Origin: Actinomycetota bacterium
GTDB lineage: Bacteria; Actinomycetota; UBA4738; HRBIN12
DNA length: 64,000 nt
Assembly: GCA_035697485.1 (NCBI GenBank)
Contig: DASSCU010000064.1
Location: 59,843 to 123,842, forward strand
Direction: 5' to 3'
Shown here piece by piece: positions 45,469-53,664 of the stretch. The notes beneath the pieces are model-generated. The model searched no databases, was not told the DNA's origin, and was given only the letters and a program-made list of their open reading frames with translations. Both the position numbers and the translations under genes were made by a program. Position 1 is the first letter of the stretch. The number at the start of each line of letters is the position of its first letter.

Positions 45469-47426
45469 GCGCCGGGTCGGACGACCTCGCCGCTCGCGAG
45501 GATCACGCCATCCTCGCACTCCGCCTGCACGAGGCCGCCCCGGAACTGCTGCTCGTAGAGCTGGGCGTAGAGGCCGCCCCGCTCCAGCAGCTCGTCGTGG
45601 GTACCGTGTTCGACGACCCGGCCGCGATCGAGCACGAAGATCACGTCGGCCTTGAGGATCGTGGACAGCCGGTGGGCGATCGCGAGCGTCGTCCGGCCCT
45701 GCATCAAGGGTTCCAGCGCCGCCTGCACGAGCCGCTCGCTCGTCGAGTCGAGCGACGACGTCGCCTCGTCGAGGATCAGGATGCGCGGGTCCTTCAGGAT
45801 CACGCGCGCGATCGCGAGCCGCTGCTTCTCGCCGCCGGAGAGCTTGTAACCGCGCTCGCCGACGATCGTGTCGTAGCCCTCGGGGAGCTCCACGATCCGG
45901 TCGTGGATGTAGGCCGCCCGTGCGGCCGCCTCCAGCTCCTCCTGCGTCGCGTCGGGCCGCCCGTACTCGAGGTTGCGCCGGATCGTCGTGTGGAACAGGT
46001 AGGTCTCCTGCGTCACCACCCCGATGTTGTCGCCGAGCGACTCGAGCGTGACGCCCCGAACGTCCCGCCCGTCGATCGTGATCGAGCCCTCCTGCACGTC
46101 GTACAGGCGAGGCACGAGGTAGGTGATCGTCGTCTTGCCGGCGCCGCTCGGGCCGACGAGCGCCGCGAGCTGCCCCGGCTCGATGCGCATCGACACATCG
46201 TCGAGCGTCCACTCCCTCGGGGACTCGTTCGCGGCCTCGAGGTCGGTCGGCGACGTCGGCGTCGCACGCTCCCGCGGCTCGTCGTATCGGAACCTGACGT
46301 CGCGCAGCTCAACGGCTCCACGGACCTCGGTCGGGTCGAGGGTCACGGCGTTCGGGGCGTCCTGGATGTCGTGGCGGAGGTCGAGGTACTCGAAGATGCG
46401 GTCGAAGAGCGCGAGCGAGGAGTGGACCTCGGTCGAGACCTGCAGCATCGAGCCGATCGGGAAGAACAGCCGGGACTGCAGGGTCGTGAACGCGACGATC
46501 GTGCCCGCATCGATCGCGGTCGGATCGGTCGAGAGCTGCCACCCCGCCACCAGGTACACGAGCGCGGGCGTGATCGAGAAGAACGTGCCCACGACGGCGA
46601 AGAACGACCGGCCGATCATCGTCTGTCGGATCTGGAACCCCGTGAGTCGCTCGTTCTCCTCGCGGAAGCGTCCGATCTCGTGCCGCTGTCGCCCGAACGA
46701 CTTCGACAGCAGGATGCCGCTCACCGAGAGCGTCTCCTCGGTGATCGCGGTGAGGTCGGCCAGCGTCTTCTGGGTGCTGGTCGCCACCTCGCGACGGGCC
46801 CGGCCCACCTTCACCGTGAGCCAGAGGAAGAGGGGCATCAACGCCAACGACAGGACCGTGAGCGGCACCGAGAGCACGAGCATCGCGATCAGCGTGCTGA
46901 TGATCGTCACGACGTTGGCGAGCACGTTCGACGCGGTATCGGTGACCACCGACTGCACGCCGCCGACGTCGTTCGAGAGCCGAGACTGGATCTCGCCGGT
47001 GCGGGTCGCGGTGAAGAACCGCAGGGGCATGTGTTGCAGGTGCGCGTACAAGGCGTTGCGCAGGTCCTGCATCACCTTGAGTCCGACCTGGTTCGCCCAG
47101 TAGGTCTGCGCGATGCCGATCAAGCTCGTGACGATCGGCACGGCGATCATCAAGGCCACGAGCGAGTACAGCAGGGGAAGGTTGGGGCAGGACTCGCCGG
47201 CGCAGGACCCCTGCTCGCCGAAGAGCGCGTTGTTAAAGATCTCGGCGATCAGCAGGGGGTTGATCACACCCAGGCCCGACGTGAGCACGATCGCGATCGC
47301 CACCAGCGCGGTCGTGCGCTTGTACGGCTTGAAGGTGTCGATCACCCGCCGCACCGTCGCCCGGTCGACCGGGCGTTGGTCCTCCTCGACGGGGCTCACG
47401 GCGAAGAATCCTCGGTGGCGACCCAT
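45465..47426 (-). CDS. ABC exporter half-transporter (membrane domain fused to ATPase)
   Basis: 653 residues. The six-helix ABC-membrane domain occupies about 35-330, including MQDLRNALYAHLQHMPLRFFTATRTGEIQSR, typical of type-I exporters. The nucleotide-binding domain has Walker A GPSGAGKTT, signature LSGGEKQRLAIARVI and Walker B ILILDEATSSLD. A homodimer or heterodimer would export lipids, drugs or peptides. No dedicated partner is adjacent. The last ~40 residues after the ATPase are atypical and acidic. TATCCT 7 nt before the ATG indicates a leaderless message. Confidence 0.92.
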   Translation of the reverse strand: MGRHRGFFAVSPVEEDQRPVDRATVRRVIDTFKPYKRTTALVAIAIVLTSGLGVINPLLIAEIFNNALFGEQGSCAGESCPNLPLLYSLVALMIAVPIVTSLIGIAQTYWANQVGLKVMQDLRNALYAHLQHMPLRFFTATRTGEIQSRLSNDVGGVQSVVTDTASNVLANVVTIISTLIAMLVLSVPLTVLSLALMPLFLWLTVKVGRARREVATSTQKTLADLTAITEETLSVSGILLSKSFGRQRHEIGRFREENERLTGFQIRQTMIGRSFFAVVGTFFSITPALVYLVAGWQLSTDPTAIDAGTIVAFTTLQSRLFFPIGSMLQVSTEVHSSLALFDRIFEYLDLRHDIQDAPNAVTLDPTEVRGAVELRDVRFRYDEPRERATPTSPTDLEAANESPREWTLDDVSMRIEPGQLAALVGPSGAGKTTITYLVPRLYDVQEGSITIDGRDVRGVTLESLGDNIGVVTQETYLFHTTIRRNLEYGRPDATQEELEAAARAAYIHDRIVELPEGYDTIVGERGYKLSGGEKQRLAIARVILKDPRILILDEATSSLDSTSERLVQAALEPLMQGRTTLAIAHRLSTILKADVIFVLDRGRVVEHGTHDELLERGGLYAQLYEQQFRGGLVQAECEDGVILASGEVVRPGA

Positions 47427-47433
47427 GTGTTCG

Positions 47434-47439
47434 AGGATA
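47434..47439 (-). promoter_or_regulatory. -10 hexamer of the ABC exporter gene
   Basis: TATCCT (minus) ends 7 nt before ATG 47426; no Shine-Dalgarno between. Confidence 0.58.
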
Positions 47440-47473
47440 CGTCGCGGGTGCGACGACTATTCCCGGCCCGGGG

Positions 47474-48076
47474 CTAGCCGTCGGCGCAGCCGTTGCGGCG
47501 CCGCTCGACCGAGCTCATCGTGTCGCCCGGGTCGGCGGCGAACGTGTCGTACCCCTGGCCACCCTTCACGGTGTCCTCGCCGTCACCGTCGATCACCGCG
47601 AGGCACCGGTCGGCGCCGCCTTCGCCGCTCACGTAGTCACGCCCGCTCTGGCCGTACAGCAGGAGGTCGGGATCGGGTCCCCCGTAGACGTAGTCGTTGC
47701 CCACGCCGCCGACCCCGTAGTCCGCGCCCCCTTCGCCCTTGATGATGTCGTGCACGGCAGCGCCGAACATGCGATCGTCGTCCGGCCCGCCGTAGATGAC
47801 GTCGTTGCCGCCGCCGCCATTCAACTCATCGGCTCCGTCGCCGCCGTAGAGCACGTCGTTTCCCCCCTTGCCCAGGATGACGTCGTTGCCGCCCATCCCG
47901 CAGATCGACTCGCCCTTGGGGGTCCCCACCATCCGGTCGTCCCCCGGCGTTCCGACGAATCGGTCCAGGCAGGAACCGCCGGCGACGGCTCGCGGCGAGG
48001 CGACGGTCAACGAGGCGACGGTCGGGATGGCGATCGCCACCAACGACCGGGCCAGGGTTCGAAGGGCACGGGACAC
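47474..48076 (-). CDS. Secreted RTX-type calcium-binding repeat protein
   Basis: 200 residues from a GTG with GGAGG 8 nt upstream. A cleavable signal peptide (about 1-33, LVAIAIPTVASLTVASPRAVA) is followed by tandem nonapeptides of the GGxGxDxUx type (GGNDVILGKGGNDVLYGGDG and several diverged copies). RTX repeats fold into a calcium beta-roll. The protein is small and has no toxin or enzyme domain, so a cell-surface or extracellular calcium-binding role is likely. Four cysteines could form disulphides. Confidence 0.85.
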   Translation of the reverse strand: MSRALRTLARSLVAIAIPTVASLTVASPRAVAGGSCLDRFVGTPGDDRMVGTPKGESICGMGGNDVILGKGGNDVLYGGDGADELNGGGGNDVIYGGPDDDRMFGAAVHDIIKGEGGADYGVGGVGNDYVYGGPDPDLLLYGQSGRDYVSGEGGADRCLAVIDGDGEDTVKGGQGYDTFAADPGDTMSSVERRRNGCADG

Positions 48077-48122
48077 GGTGGCGCCTCCAGCTCGGGGCGC
48101 CCGCTGCGACGTTCCTGGCCGC

Positions 48123-48812
48123 CTATGGAGCGGTCCCGGCCAGCGACGCGGCGCGCGCCATCACCGTATCCATCATCGGCACCGTGAGCTTCCCGGTGAA
48201 GGTGTTCTGCTGCGACGGGTGGAAGCATCCGAGCAGCGTGTAGGGGCCGACCGCGACCTCGGCGCCGTGACCGAACCGAGGCTTCGGCCTGATCGGGTGA
48301 CCGAGCGCCGCGAACGCGCGCAGCGCGCCGTCCCAGCCGAACGAGCCGAGCGCGACCACGACGCGGAGCCGATCCAGCGCGTCGATCTCGCGCACGAGGT
48401 ACGGGAGGCACCGGTCGCGCTCCTGCGGCGTGGGCCGGTTCGCCGGCGGGGCACAGCGGACGACCGCCGTCACGTACGCGCCTCGCAACCGCAGGCCGTC
48501 GTCGATCGCGACGCTCGCCGGCTGGTTCGCGAGTCCCGCCCGGAACATCGATCCGAACAGGAAGTCGCCGGAGCGGTCCCCCGTGAAGATCCGGCCCGTT
48601 CGATTGCCGCCGTGGGCGGCCGGAGCGAGCCCCAGCACGAGCACGCCGGCACGGGGATCGCCGAACCCGGGCACCGGTCGTCCCCAATAGGTCTCGTCAG
48701 CGAACCGCGCGACCTTCTCTCGCGCGGTCCGCTCCCGCCACTCGACCAGTCGCGGGCACGCCAGGCACGCGACGACCTCGTGCTGGATCGCCGCGAGCGC
48801 GTCCGCGCTCAC
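48123..48812 (-). CDS. Uracil-DNA glycosylase, family 5 (UDGb-like, Fe-S)
   Basis: 229 residues. Fe-S ligands Cys16, Cys19, Cys120 and Cys135. Motif A is GLAPAAHGGNRTGR, lacking the polar Asp/Asn/Glu of families 1 and 4, which is the family-5 hallmark. Motif B is HPSQQN. It removes uracil and other deaminated bases from DNA, important in a high-GC genome prone to cytosine deamination. The GTG start overlaps the ABC-F stop. Confidence 0.9.
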   Translation of the reverse strand: MSADALAAIQHEVVACLACPRLVEWRERTAREKVARFADETYWGRPVPGFGDPRAGVLVLGLAPAAHGGNRTGRIFTGDRSGDFLFGSMFRAGLANQPASVAIDDGLRLRGAYVTAVVRCAPPANRPTPQERDRCLPYLVREIDALDRLRVVVALGSFGWDGALRAFAALGHPIRPKPRFGHGAEVAVGPYTLLGCFHPSQQNTFTGKLTVPMMDTVMARAASLAGTAP

Positions 48813-50446
48813 GCCGGGATCCGGCCCCGGGCTTCGAGCCAGTCGTCGTACCCGCCCGGCGACGAGAACGCCTGGCCGTCGCGGACCTCCACGATGCGAT
48901 CCGGGATGCGGTCGAGAAGGTACCGGTCGTGGCTGATCACGATCACCGTGCCGTCATAGGACTCGAGCGCGGACTCGAGGACCTCCATCGAGTCGATGTC
49001 GAGGTGGTTCGTCGGCTCGTCGAGCAGCAGGCAGTTCGCGCCCGAGAGCATCAGCAGGCAGAGCTGCAGGCGGGTCCGTTCGCCTCCGGAGAGCGTGCCC
49101 ACCGGCTGACGCATCTGGTCGTAGCGGAACAGGAACCTTCCCAGCAGGGCGACCGCGTCTTCCTCGTACATCGGCTTCACGTCGCGGACGAACTCGATCG
49201 GCGTGCGGTCGGGCGGCTCCGTCTCATGACCCTGCGCCAGATAGCCGATCCGCACGGACGGCCCCACCCAGCGACGCCCTTCGTCGGGTTCGCGCAGTCC
49301 GGCGAGCACGGTGCCGAGGACGGACTTCCCCGCGCCGTTCGCGCCGATCATGCCGATGCGCTCGCCCCGGTGGATCTGGACGTCGCACCCGAGCAGCACG
49401 GGGTCGCCGTCGAAGGCGACGGTGACGTCATGGAGCTCGACGACCTTGGCGCCGCCACGCTCTGCCGCCCGCATCTCGAGCGCGATCCTGCGACGCTCGA
49501 AGACAGGCTTGTCGATCTTGTCCATTCGGTCGATCTGGCGCTGCTTGTTTCGTGCCTGGGTGATGTGACGCTTGTTGACGACGATGCGGGCCCAGTGCTC
49601 GAACCGCTTCACCGCCTCCTCGAGTCGTTCGATCTCCTTCTGCTGGGTCACGTAGAGCTGCTGCTGTCGTCTGAGCGCGATCTCCTTCGCGACCGCGTAC
49701 GCCGAGTAGTTCCCCGGCCACATCGTGATGCGGCCGCCGTCGAGCTCGGCGATGCGCGAGACGGTCTCGTCGAGCAGGTACCGGTCGTGCGACACCGTCA
49801 CCACGGCGCCTGGGAACTCGGCGACGATCGACTCGAGGCGAGCGCGGCGATCGGCGTCGAGGTGGGTCTCGGGCTCGTCGAGCAGGAGCAGGTCGGGCTG
49901 GCGGATCAGGCAGGCAGCGAGCGCGACGAGCTTGCGCTGCCCCCCGGAGAGCGCTGAGGTCGGCAGCGCCAGGTCATCGCCGTCGAGGCCGAGCGAGACG
50001 AGCGTCGCGCGTGCCTCGCCGGCGAGGCCGGCTCCGCCCGAGGCGACCCACCGATCCAGCAGATCCTGCTGGTGCGTGAGCACCCGATCCATGCGGGCGA
50101 GGTCGGCCACCACCTCAGGCCGGCCGAGCTCCGCCTCCACGGTTCGCATCTCAGCGTCGAGGGCGGCGATGTCGGGCCGCGCGGCCAGCACCGTCTGTTC
50201 CGGCGTGCGATCGTCGCCGTCCACATGCTGCTCCAGATAGGCGATCACCAGATCCTTGCGCCGCACCACCTCGCCACCCGAGGGCGCTTCGACACCCTGC
50301 AGGATGCGCAGGAGCGTCGACTTCCCCGCGCCGTTCGGACCCACGACGCCGATGCGGGCCCCGTCGGGTACCTCGAGGTCGGCCCCCTGCAGCACGGGCC
50401 AGGAGCCGTAGGACTTCTCGACGTTCACGAGGCTGACGACGGTCAC
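48809..50446 (-). CDS. ABC-F family ATPase (ribosome-associated or antibiotic resistance type)
   Basis: 545 residues from GTG 50446; the open frame upstream lacks similarity. Two ATPase domains without membrane helices: Walker A GPNGAGKSTLL and GANGAGKSVLG, signatures LSGGQRKLVAL and LSGGERTRLQL, Walker B LLLLDEPETHLD and LLLDEPTNHLD. The linker (about 240-300) is Arg/Gln-rich, as in ABC-F proteins that reach into the ribosomal E site. Subfamily is undecided. It is in an operon with a GNAT upstream and the uracil glycosylase downstream. Confidence 0.93.
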   Translation of the reverse strand: MTVVSLVNVEKSYGSWPVLQGADLEVPDGARIGVVGPNGAGKSTLLRILQGVEAPSGGEVVRRKDLVIAYLEQHVDGDDRTPEQTVLAARPDIAALDAEMRTVEAELGRPEVVADLARMDRVLTHQQDLLDRWVASGGAGLAGEARATLVSLGLDGDDLALPTSALSGGQRKLVALAACLIRQPDLLLLDEPETHLDADRRARLESIVAEFPGAVVTVSHDRYLLDETVSRIAELDGGRITMWPGNYSAYAVAKEIALRRQQQLYVTQQKEIERLEEAVKRFEHWARIVVNKRHITQARNKQRQIDRMDKIDKPVFERRRIALEMRAAERGGAKVVELHDVTVAFDGDPVLLGCDVQIHRGERIGMIGANGAGKSVLGTVLAGLREPDEGRRWVGPSVRIGYLAQGHETEPPDRTPIEFVRDVKPMYEEDAVALLGRFLFRYDQMRQPVGTLSGGERTRLQLCLLMLSGANCLLLDEPTNHLDIDSMEVLESALESYDGTVIVISHDRYLLDRIPDRIVEVRDGQAFSSPGGYDDWLEARGRIPA

Positions 50447-50475
50447 CGCCCCACGATACGGAAGCGCGCGTGCGG

Positions 50476-51165
50476 TCAGCCGGCTCGGGACGCGGGCATG
50501 AGCTCGCGGAGCGAGACCGTGCCCGGCTCCGCCTCGAGCCAGCGTTCCATCGCGGCCCGTCGGACCGGCCACTCCTCGGCCAGCATCGAGAACCATGCGG
50601 TGTCCCGGTTGCGGCCCTTCACGATCATGTGCGAGCGGAAGACACCCTCGAACGTGAACCCGAGCCGCTCAGCCGCCACCCGCGAGCGAGCGTTCAACGC
50701 GTCGCACTTCCACTCGGCGCGCCGGTACCCCCACGTGTCGAACGCCTCGCGGAGCAGCAGGTAGGCCGCCTCGGTGTTGGCACGGCCCCGCTGCGCCGAT
50801 CGCACGTACCAGATGTTCCCCAGCTCGAGCCGGCGCATCGCCGGATCGATGCTCATGAGGCTGACGACCCCGATCGGCTCGGCCGCGTCTCGATCCACCA
50901 CCGTGAAGAACAACGGGTCCGTCGATACGGCGCCGGCGACGAGCCAGGCGCGCATCTCCTCGAGCCCGTCGAACGGCCCGTAGGTCATGTACGTCCAGAT
51001 CTCCTCGTCCTCGGCCGTCGCGTGCGATCGCTGGTAGAGGCCCGGCGCGTGCGCCTCGGGGTCCAGGGGCTCCAGCCGGATGAACCGGCCGTCGATCGCG
51101 CCGGCGACCGGGCGTACCGCGGGACCGCCGTCCACGGGCTCGCCCACGGGACGCCGCGCGGTCAT
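50476..51165 (-). CDS. RimJ/RimL-type GNAT acetyltransferase
   Basis: 229 residues. FIRLEPLDPEAHAPGLYQ, ELGNIWYVRSAQRGRANTEAAYLLL and ECKCDALNARSR-like block (WKCDALNARSRVAAERLGF) match the RimJ/RimL protein N-acetyltransferase group, with GVFRSHMIVKGR at the end. Members acetylate ribosomal protein N-termini or small molecules. The start overlaps the preceding helical-protein stop (ATGA). Confidence 0.9.
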   Translation of the reverse strand: MTARRPVGEPVDGGPAVRPVAGAIDGRFIRLEPLDPEAHAPGLYQRSHATAEDEEIWTYMTYGPFDGLEEMRAWLVAGAVSTDPLFFTVVDRDAAEPIGVVSLMSIDPAMRRLELGNIWYVRSAQRGRANTEAAYLLLREAFDTWGYRRAEWKCDALNARSRVAAERLGFTFEGVFRSHMIVKGRNRDTAWFSMLAEEWPVRRAAMERWLEAEPGTVSLRELMPASRAG

Positions 51166-51572
51166 CGCACCGCCACCCGCAGCGACCGGAAGCGCTCGGC
51201 AGCCGCCTGGAACGGTTCCAGCGGGTCGAGCAGGTTCTCCACCGCCCAGATCAGCCCCTCGAACCCGCCGAGGTCGGGGGCACTCTCACGCAGCCGCCGG
51301 GCACGCTCGAGGGCTTCGTCAATGCCGGCGAGGCACGCATCCCACTCCTGCTCCATCTCGGGACGACGCCACGCCGCCATGGCCCCGCGCGCGCGGCCGA
51401 GGCGTTCCTCGAACTCCGCGAGGGCGTCGGGAAGCGGACGCCCCGGCAGGCGGGTGGTCGGCATCACCTCGGTGAGCGCCTGCTTTGCCGGCTCGACCTC
51501 GCCCAGCACGCGCTCGAACGCCTCGAGCGAGGGCTCCAGCTCGGCCGGCAGTCGCTTGCGTCGGAAGACCAT
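51162..51572 (-). CDS. Small helical protein of unknown function
   Basis: 136 residues from ATG 51572 (GTG 51575 also in frame), with AAGGA about 7-8 nt upstream. The sequence is almost wholly helical and rich in Glu, Arg and Leu (LEAFERVLGEVEPAKQALTEV, then LAEFEERLGRARGAMAAW). No signal peptide or membrane segment. No family recognised. It heads the operon helical protein-GNAT-ABC-F-UDG and is divergent from whiB across a shared palindrome. Confidence 0.7.
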   Translation of the reverse strand: MVFRRKRLPAELEPSLEAFERVLGEVEPAKQALTEVMPTTRLPGRPLPDALAEFEERLGRARGAMAAWRRPEMEQEWDACLAGIDEALERARRLRESAPDLGGFEGLIWAVENLLDPLEPFQAAAERFRSLRVAVR

Positions 51573-51583
51573 CACGTCGTTCC

Positions 51584-51610
51584 TTGACTGAACCGTCGTT
51601 CAGATAATAG
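51584..51610. promoter_or_regulatory. Shared whiB / helical-protein promoter with GAAC-N4-GTTC palindrome
   Basis: TTGACT (51584-51589) on the plus strand is followed by the perfect inverted repeat CTGAAC-cgtc-GTTCAG (51588-51603) and an AT-rich GATAATAG that could serve as -10. On the minus strand TATTAT (51609-51604) is a good -10 for the divergent gene. The core GAAC-N4-GTTC equals the half-site layout of Gram-positive LexA boxes. GAACCGTCGT recurs at 51630-51639. Confidence 0.5.
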
Positions 51611-51662
51611 GCTCCGCGCCACGCAGGGGAACCGTCGTCCAGGCCCGTGAGAAGGTGGTTCG

Positions 51663-51995
51663 ATGATTGAACCGAAGTTCAAGCACGACCCGCGCGAGAC
51701 CTGGTGGATCGGGCAGGCGGGCTGTATCGGCGAGGATCCCGAGCTCTTCTTCCCGATCGGCACCACGGGTCGATCGATCGAACAGACGGCCCGAGCGATC
51801 GAGGTGTGCGAGGGGTGCCTGGTGCGAACGGCGTGCCTCGCGTGGGCGCTCGACACCTGCCAGGACGCCGGGGTCTGGGGCGGCCTCGGCGAGGAGGATC
51901 GACGGGAGATCAGGCGAGCACGACGGCGGGCGGCCGCCGCGGCGGCCCTGGTGGAGCCTGCCCGTCCCGATGACGAGCTCGTCGGGGTGGGGTGA
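51663..51995 (+). CDS. WhiB-family Fe-S transcriptional regulator
   Basis: 110 residues. The four cluster cysteines are Cys21, Cys49, Cys52 and Cys58 (C-x27-C-x2-C-x5-C). GVWGG is the family turn, and an Arg/Ala-rich C-terminal helix (RRARRRAAAAAALV) would contact DNA. WhiB proteins bind 4Fe-4S and work with the principal sigma factor in redox, stress or developmental control, and are unique to actinobacteria and their phages. GAAGGTGG precedes the ATG. Which paralogue it is cannot be told. Confidence 0.93.
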   Translation: MIEPKFKHDPRETWWIGQAGCIGEDPELFFPIGTTGRSIEQTARAIEVCEGCLVRTACLAWALDTCQDAGVWGGLGEEDRREIRRARRRAAAAAALVEPARPDDELVGVG

Positions 51996-52002
51996 ACCCC
52001 GG

Positions 52003-52665
52003 TCACACCCTGCTGGACGGGCACAGATCCTCCACGGGGCAGTCACCGCACAGAGGCCTCTTGGCCTGACAGATCGCGCGGCCGTGGTCGATCAGAACGT
52101 AGCTGAACCCGAACCAACGCTTGCGAGGGATCAAGCGCATCAGGTCCTGCTCGATCTTGTCGGCATCGGAGTGCTCGCTGAACCCGAGCCGGTTCGCCAG
52201 CCGCCGCACGTGGGTGTCGACGGCGATGCCTTCGACCTTCCCGAACGAGTTCCCGAGCACGATGTTCGCGGTCTTGCGCGCTACGCCACGCAGGGTGGTC
52301 AGATCCTCCATCGTGTCGGGCACCTCGCCGCCGTAGACCGTGACGATGCGCTCGCACGCTGCTCGAAGCGACGCGGCCTTCTGGTTGAAGAAACCTGTCG
52401 GCCTGATGTCGGCCTTGAGCTCGTCCTCGGGCACGGCCAGGTAGTCGGCGGCGCTGCCGTACTTGCGGAAGAGTGTCGCGGTGACCTCGTTCACCTTCTC
52501 GTCGGTGCACTGGGCCGACAGGATCGTCGCGACGAGGCACTCGAGCGGTTTCGAGAAGTTGAGCGCGACGTGCGCGTCGGGATAGGCCTTCGAGAGGCGT
52601 CGGATCAACACCGGGGCCCGATCCTCGATCGGTGACGTGCGCGTGAGCTGCGGGCGGGCGGTCAT
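52003..52665 (-). CDS. nth: Endonuclease III
   Basis: 220 residues. Helix-hairpin-helix LTTLRGVARKTANIVLG with catalytic Lys131, catalytic Asp150 in VDTHVRRLANRL and a C-terminal 4Fe-4S loop with Cys199, Cys206, Cys209 and Cys215 (C-x6-C-x2-C-x5-C). It excises oxidised pyrimidines and cuts at AP sites. It converges with whiB (7 bp between stop codons). TAGGGT lies 9 nt before the ATG. Confidence 0.96.
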   Translation of the reverse strand: MTARPQLTRTSPIEDRAPVLIRRLSKAYPDAHVALNFSKPLECLVATILSAQCTDEKVNEVTATLFRKYGSAADYLAVPEDELKADIRPTGFFNQKAASLRAACERIVTVYGGEVPDTMEDLTTLRGVARKTANIVLGNSFGKVEGIAVDTHVRRLANRLGFSEHSDADKIEQDLMRLIPRKRWFGFSYVLIDHGRAICQAKRPLCGDCPVEDLCPSSRV

Positions 52666-52674
52666 CGACCCGTC

Positions 52675-52680
52675 ACCCTA
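52675..52680 (-). promoter_or_regulatory. -10 hexamer of nth
   Basis: TAGGGT (minus) ends 9 nt before ATG 52665, so any leader would be only 2-3 nt. Confidence 0.48.
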
Positions 52681-52818
52681 CGAGTTGCGGCCGGAGGCGC
52701 CCAGGGCCACCGGCTCCGCGATCCCGATCAGGCGACCGGCCGGTCCGGGTCGCGCGCCGGATCGGCCTCGGGCAGCACGTCGGCCACTACTCCCCCGTCT
52801 TCCAGGCCGGCACCGGCG

Positions 52819-52905
52819 TCACGCAGTCCTCGCGGGGCACGAACTCCTGCGGGCGATGGGCTCCATCGGGATCGCCCGGTGCTCGGGCCAGCACACGTGG
52901 CTCAC
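52819..52905 (-). CDS. Possible 28-codon ORF downstream of the S51 peptidase gene
   Basis: A GGGAGGTGG ribosome site lies 12 bp after the S51 stop and 4-6 nt before GTG 52905. The frame encodes 28 residues (MSHVCWPEHRAIPMEP at its start) and ends at a TGA. A second frame from 52894 to 52787 gives 35 residues ending FVPREDCVTPVPAWKTGE, so this could be a frameshifted remnant. No family recognised. The rest of the gap 52666-52917 shows only the nth -10. Confidence 0.22.
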   Translation of the reverse strand: MSHVCWPEHRAIPMEPIARRSSCPARTA

Positions 52906-52917
52906 GGCGCCACCTCC

Positions 52918-53664
52918 CTACACCTGCGGGGTGCCGGTGCCTCGCCCATCGATCGGGAGTGGCAGGTCGAAGCGATCACCGTCGCCGTAGCGCGCGAACT
53001 CGCCGTCGCGTCGGACGTGCACGCAGCCGCGTCCGCGCACCTGCCAACGCTCACCGTCGCCGAGCATCGCCGTCTGCTCATCGATGCCGACGAACGCGTG
53101 CCCGTCGGCGACCGACGAGACGATGAACTCGGACGCGCCCGGCACCCATGTATCGATCATGTCCCAATGCGGCCCGAAGAGGGTCTCGCGCACGATGCCG
53201 AGGCCCGGCTTGAAGATCGCGCCGAAGTCGTCACTGTCGCTGTCGAACGTCGTCTCGGTCAGACAGGCGACCCCGGCGCTGCATCCGGCGTACCCCATGC
53301 CCCGGGCGATACCGCGTAGGAGCGCGGCGCACACCGCGGTGTCGCGCAGCACGTGGGAGAGGTGGGCCGGGTTGCCTCCCGAGAAGTAGACGACCGACGC
53401 CTCCTCGAGCCGCGCCGCGAGCTCGTCGCGCCCGGCGTCATCGCGGGTGCGCACCGGCAGCACCTCTGCCTCGACGTCGATCGAGGCGAAGTGCTCCAAT
53501 CCCTTGCGCCCCCACTCCTCGAACACGGCGTCGCCCTCGCGGGACGAGGCCGTGGGCGCGATCACGACGCGACCGTCGCCCGTCACCCGCTCGAGGAGCC
53601 AACGGTCCGCGACCTCTGACCACGGCTCGAACTCGCCCGACCCGAGCAAGGCCCAGGAGCTCAC
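52918..53664 (-). CDS. Peptidase S51 family protein (cyanophycinase / dipeptidase E-like)
   Basis: 248 residues. WALLGSGEFEPW start, VVIAPTASSREGD, VYFSGGNPAHL (oxyanion region) and GCSAGVACL with nucleophile Ser129 in the GxSAG elbow. Members cleave Asp-X dipeptides or cyanophycin. LMHG-type signature is replaced by a tryptophan/aspartate-rich segment after the elbow. It overlaps the PLP decarboxylase gene by 4 bp and belongs to the sigR-rsrA transcription unit by spacing. Confidence 0.83.
   Translation of the reverse strand: MSSWALLGSGEFEPWSEVADRWLLERVTGDGRVVIAPTASSREGDAVFEEWGRKGLEHFASIDVEAEVLPVRTRDDAGRDELAARLEEASVVYFSGGNPAHLSHVLRDTAVCAALLRGIARGMGYAGCSAGVACLTETTFDSDSDDFGAIFKPGLGIVRETLFGPHWDMIDTWVPGASEFIVSSVADGHAFVGIDEQTAMLGDGERWQVRGRGCVHVRRDGEFARYGDGDRFDLPLPIDGRGTGTPQV

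Noticed and set aside
52666..52917. A conserved small gene between nth and the S51 peptidase
   Set aside because: Two short frames look partly protein-like but neither is long or recognisable; kept only as a low-confidence feature.
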